Below are positions 63,121-64,000 of a stretch of 64,000 nt of DNA, piece by piece. Location: positions 1,736,001 to 1,800,000 of the forward strand of contig CAVUWY010000002.1 of assembly GCA_963745405.1 (NCBI GenBank), given 5' to 3'. Numbering within the stretch: the stretch's first letter is position 1; each line of letters starts with the position of its first letter. The notes below the pieces were generated by a model, which worked only from the letters and a program-made list of their open reading frames with translations, ran no database searches and had not been told where the DNA came from. A program made the position numbers and the translations under genes. Source of the DNA: C-114 sp963745405. GTDB lineage: Bacteria > Chloroflexota > Limnocylindria > Limnocylindrales > CSP1-4.

Positions 63121-64000
63121 GCCGCGCCCCCGGCAGACCCTGCGGCCGCCGCGCCGCCGGCCGGATCGGCTGCCGCGCCGGGCGTTCGATATCGATCGGC
63201 TTCCGTGTACGTTCCGGTGGAGGCGACCTCGCGCATGATGTTCATGAGCTCTTCGAGCGAGTAACGGCGGGTCGGGAACTCGCCGGCGATCCGGCCGCGG
63301 TCGATGACCACGATCCGATCCGCCACGGAGTAGACGTGGAAGATGTTGTGGTCGATGAAGACGGCCGACCTGCCCGCGGCACGAATGCCCTCGACGAAAT
63401 GGAGGAGCTTCTCGGTCTCCCTGAGGGACAGACCCATCGTCGGTTCGTCCAGGATGATGATGTCGGCCTGGAAATGCAGGGCCCGAACGATCGCGAGGCC
63501 CTGTCGCTCGCCCCCGGACAGGCCGCGGACGCTCGTGTCGGCGGTCAAGGCAGCCGACGTGAAGCCCATCGACTCGCCCATAAGGGCCTCTGTCGTCCGT
63601 CGCATCTCACCGACGCGCAGGAAGCCCAGGCGGTCGGCCAGGGGCCGGCCCATGAAGATGTTCCGCCAGAGCGCCAGCTGCTCGGCGAGAGCGCGCTCCT
63701 GGTAGACGGTTTCCACGCCGAGGGCCCGCGCCTTCGGGACGGTGAGTCCTTCGACGCGCTGGCCCCCGAACAGGATCTCGCCTCGGTCCGGCTGATGAAC
63801 GCCGGTGATGATCTTGATGAGGGTCGACTTTCCGGCGCCGTTGTCGCCCAGGAGGCCCACCACCTCGCCTGCCCCAAGCCGGAAGTCGATGTCCTCGAGG
63901 ACCCGTACGCCGCCGAAGGACTTGGACACCTGGCGCAGCTCGAGGCGAAGCTCGGCGTCGGACGAGGGCTGGCGGGCGCGATCACGCCCGCCAGCCGCCT
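63117..64000 (-). CDS. Sugar ABC transporter ATP-binding protein, single-domain (partial at window end)
   Basis: At least 294 residues visible; the frame stays open through the window end, and the in-frame GTG at 63929 lies inside the conserved N-terminus, so the real start is probably beyond 64000. Walker A is GDNGAGKST, signature LSGGERQGLAIVRAL, Walker B IIILDEPTMGLS, switch His in VFIDHNIFHVY. It carries a single ATPase domain, like FrcA, unlike the duplicated RbsA/AraG. First gene seen of the pentose operon. Confidence 0.88.
   Translation of the reverse strand, partial: AAGGRDRARQPSSDAELRLELRQVSKSFGGVRVLEDIDFRLGAGEVVGLLGDNGAGKSTLIKIITGVHQPDRGEILFGGQRVEGLTVPKARALGVETVYQERALAEQLALWRNIFMGRPLADRLGFLRVGEMRRTTEALMGESMGFTSAALTADTSVRGLSGGERQGLAIVRALHFQADIIILDEPTMGLSLRETEKLLHFVEGIRAAGRSAVFIDHNIFHVYSVADRIVVIDRGRIAGEFPTRRYSLEELMNIMREVASTGTYTEADRYRTPGAAADPAGGAAAAGSAGGAA

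Overview
The window is one contiguous piece of a very GC-rich bacterial chromosome (roughly 70% G+C by eye), densely coded, with many ATGA/GTGA/TGATG start-stop overlaps and frequent GTG/TTG starts. I see no rRNA, tRNA, phage, insertion sequence or CRISPR array. The mix of many class III nucleotide cyclases fused to AAA/TPR modules, GC-rich LacI-controlled sugar operons and Pot-type transport suggests a free-living soil or freshwater bacterium of the Chloroflexota (Limnocylindria-like) or Actinomycetota. The sequence alone does not decide between them. No gene-free stretch exceeds about 300 bases.

Region 1 (1-4980): a cyclase-AAA-TPR regulator, a DUF1810 protein, a VOC/glyoxalase protein and an alpha/beta hydrolase.

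Region 2 (about 4981-33536) is a large catabolic island built around an inositol (iol-type) pathway. A plus-strand operon has two Gfo/Idh/MocA dehydrogenases and a class III aminotransferase. Convergent to it is an eight-gene minus-strand operon: potA-D-B-C-like polyamine-type ABC transporter, LLM flavin oxidoreductase, zinc alcohol dehydrogenase, IolE-like dehydratase and transaldolase-like protein. A second minus-strand operon encodes IolD, a DegT/StrS aminotransferase, IolC, IolB, a LacD-like aldolase, an EamA permease, a TIM-barrel isomerase and a LacI repressor. Two large paralogous CehA/McbA-like metallohydrolases (864 and 878 aa) are read divergently from the two operon heads, followed by two more TIM-barrel isomerases. 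Three near-identical LacI-type palindromes lie a few bases downstream of TTGACG-type promoters of potA, iolD and lacI, so the island looks like one regulon. The Pot-type importer, two aminotransferases and a complete inosose-to-aldolase route suggest that the substrate is an amino-cyclitol or other nitrogen-bearing inositol derivative. That is an inference.

Region 3 (33556-58165) is a signalling and housekeeping block. It has five further proteins with class III cyclase-type catalytic domains, including a 3Fe-4S ferredoxin-cyclase fusion and two paralogous MerR-like-cyclase proteins, plus a divergent DUF2652 protein. It also holds a SHOCT mini-protein, a NEW3/ABC export operon, a secreted S53 (sedolisin) peptidase with tandem Ig-like repeats, and a SulP transporter. 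Two adjacent genes here (a LuxR-type AAA regulator and a ferritin-like protein) are each broken by a single-base frameshift. A zinc-finger UBP protein closes the block. Several convergent gene pairs share perfect inverted repeats that look like bidirectional terminators.

Region 4 (58417-64000) is a minus-strand pentose operon, cut by the window end: sugar ABC ATPase, RbsC-type permease, LacI regulator, L-ribulose-5-phosphate 4-epimerase and an FGGY kinase, probably for L-arabinose/L-ribulose or a related pentose.
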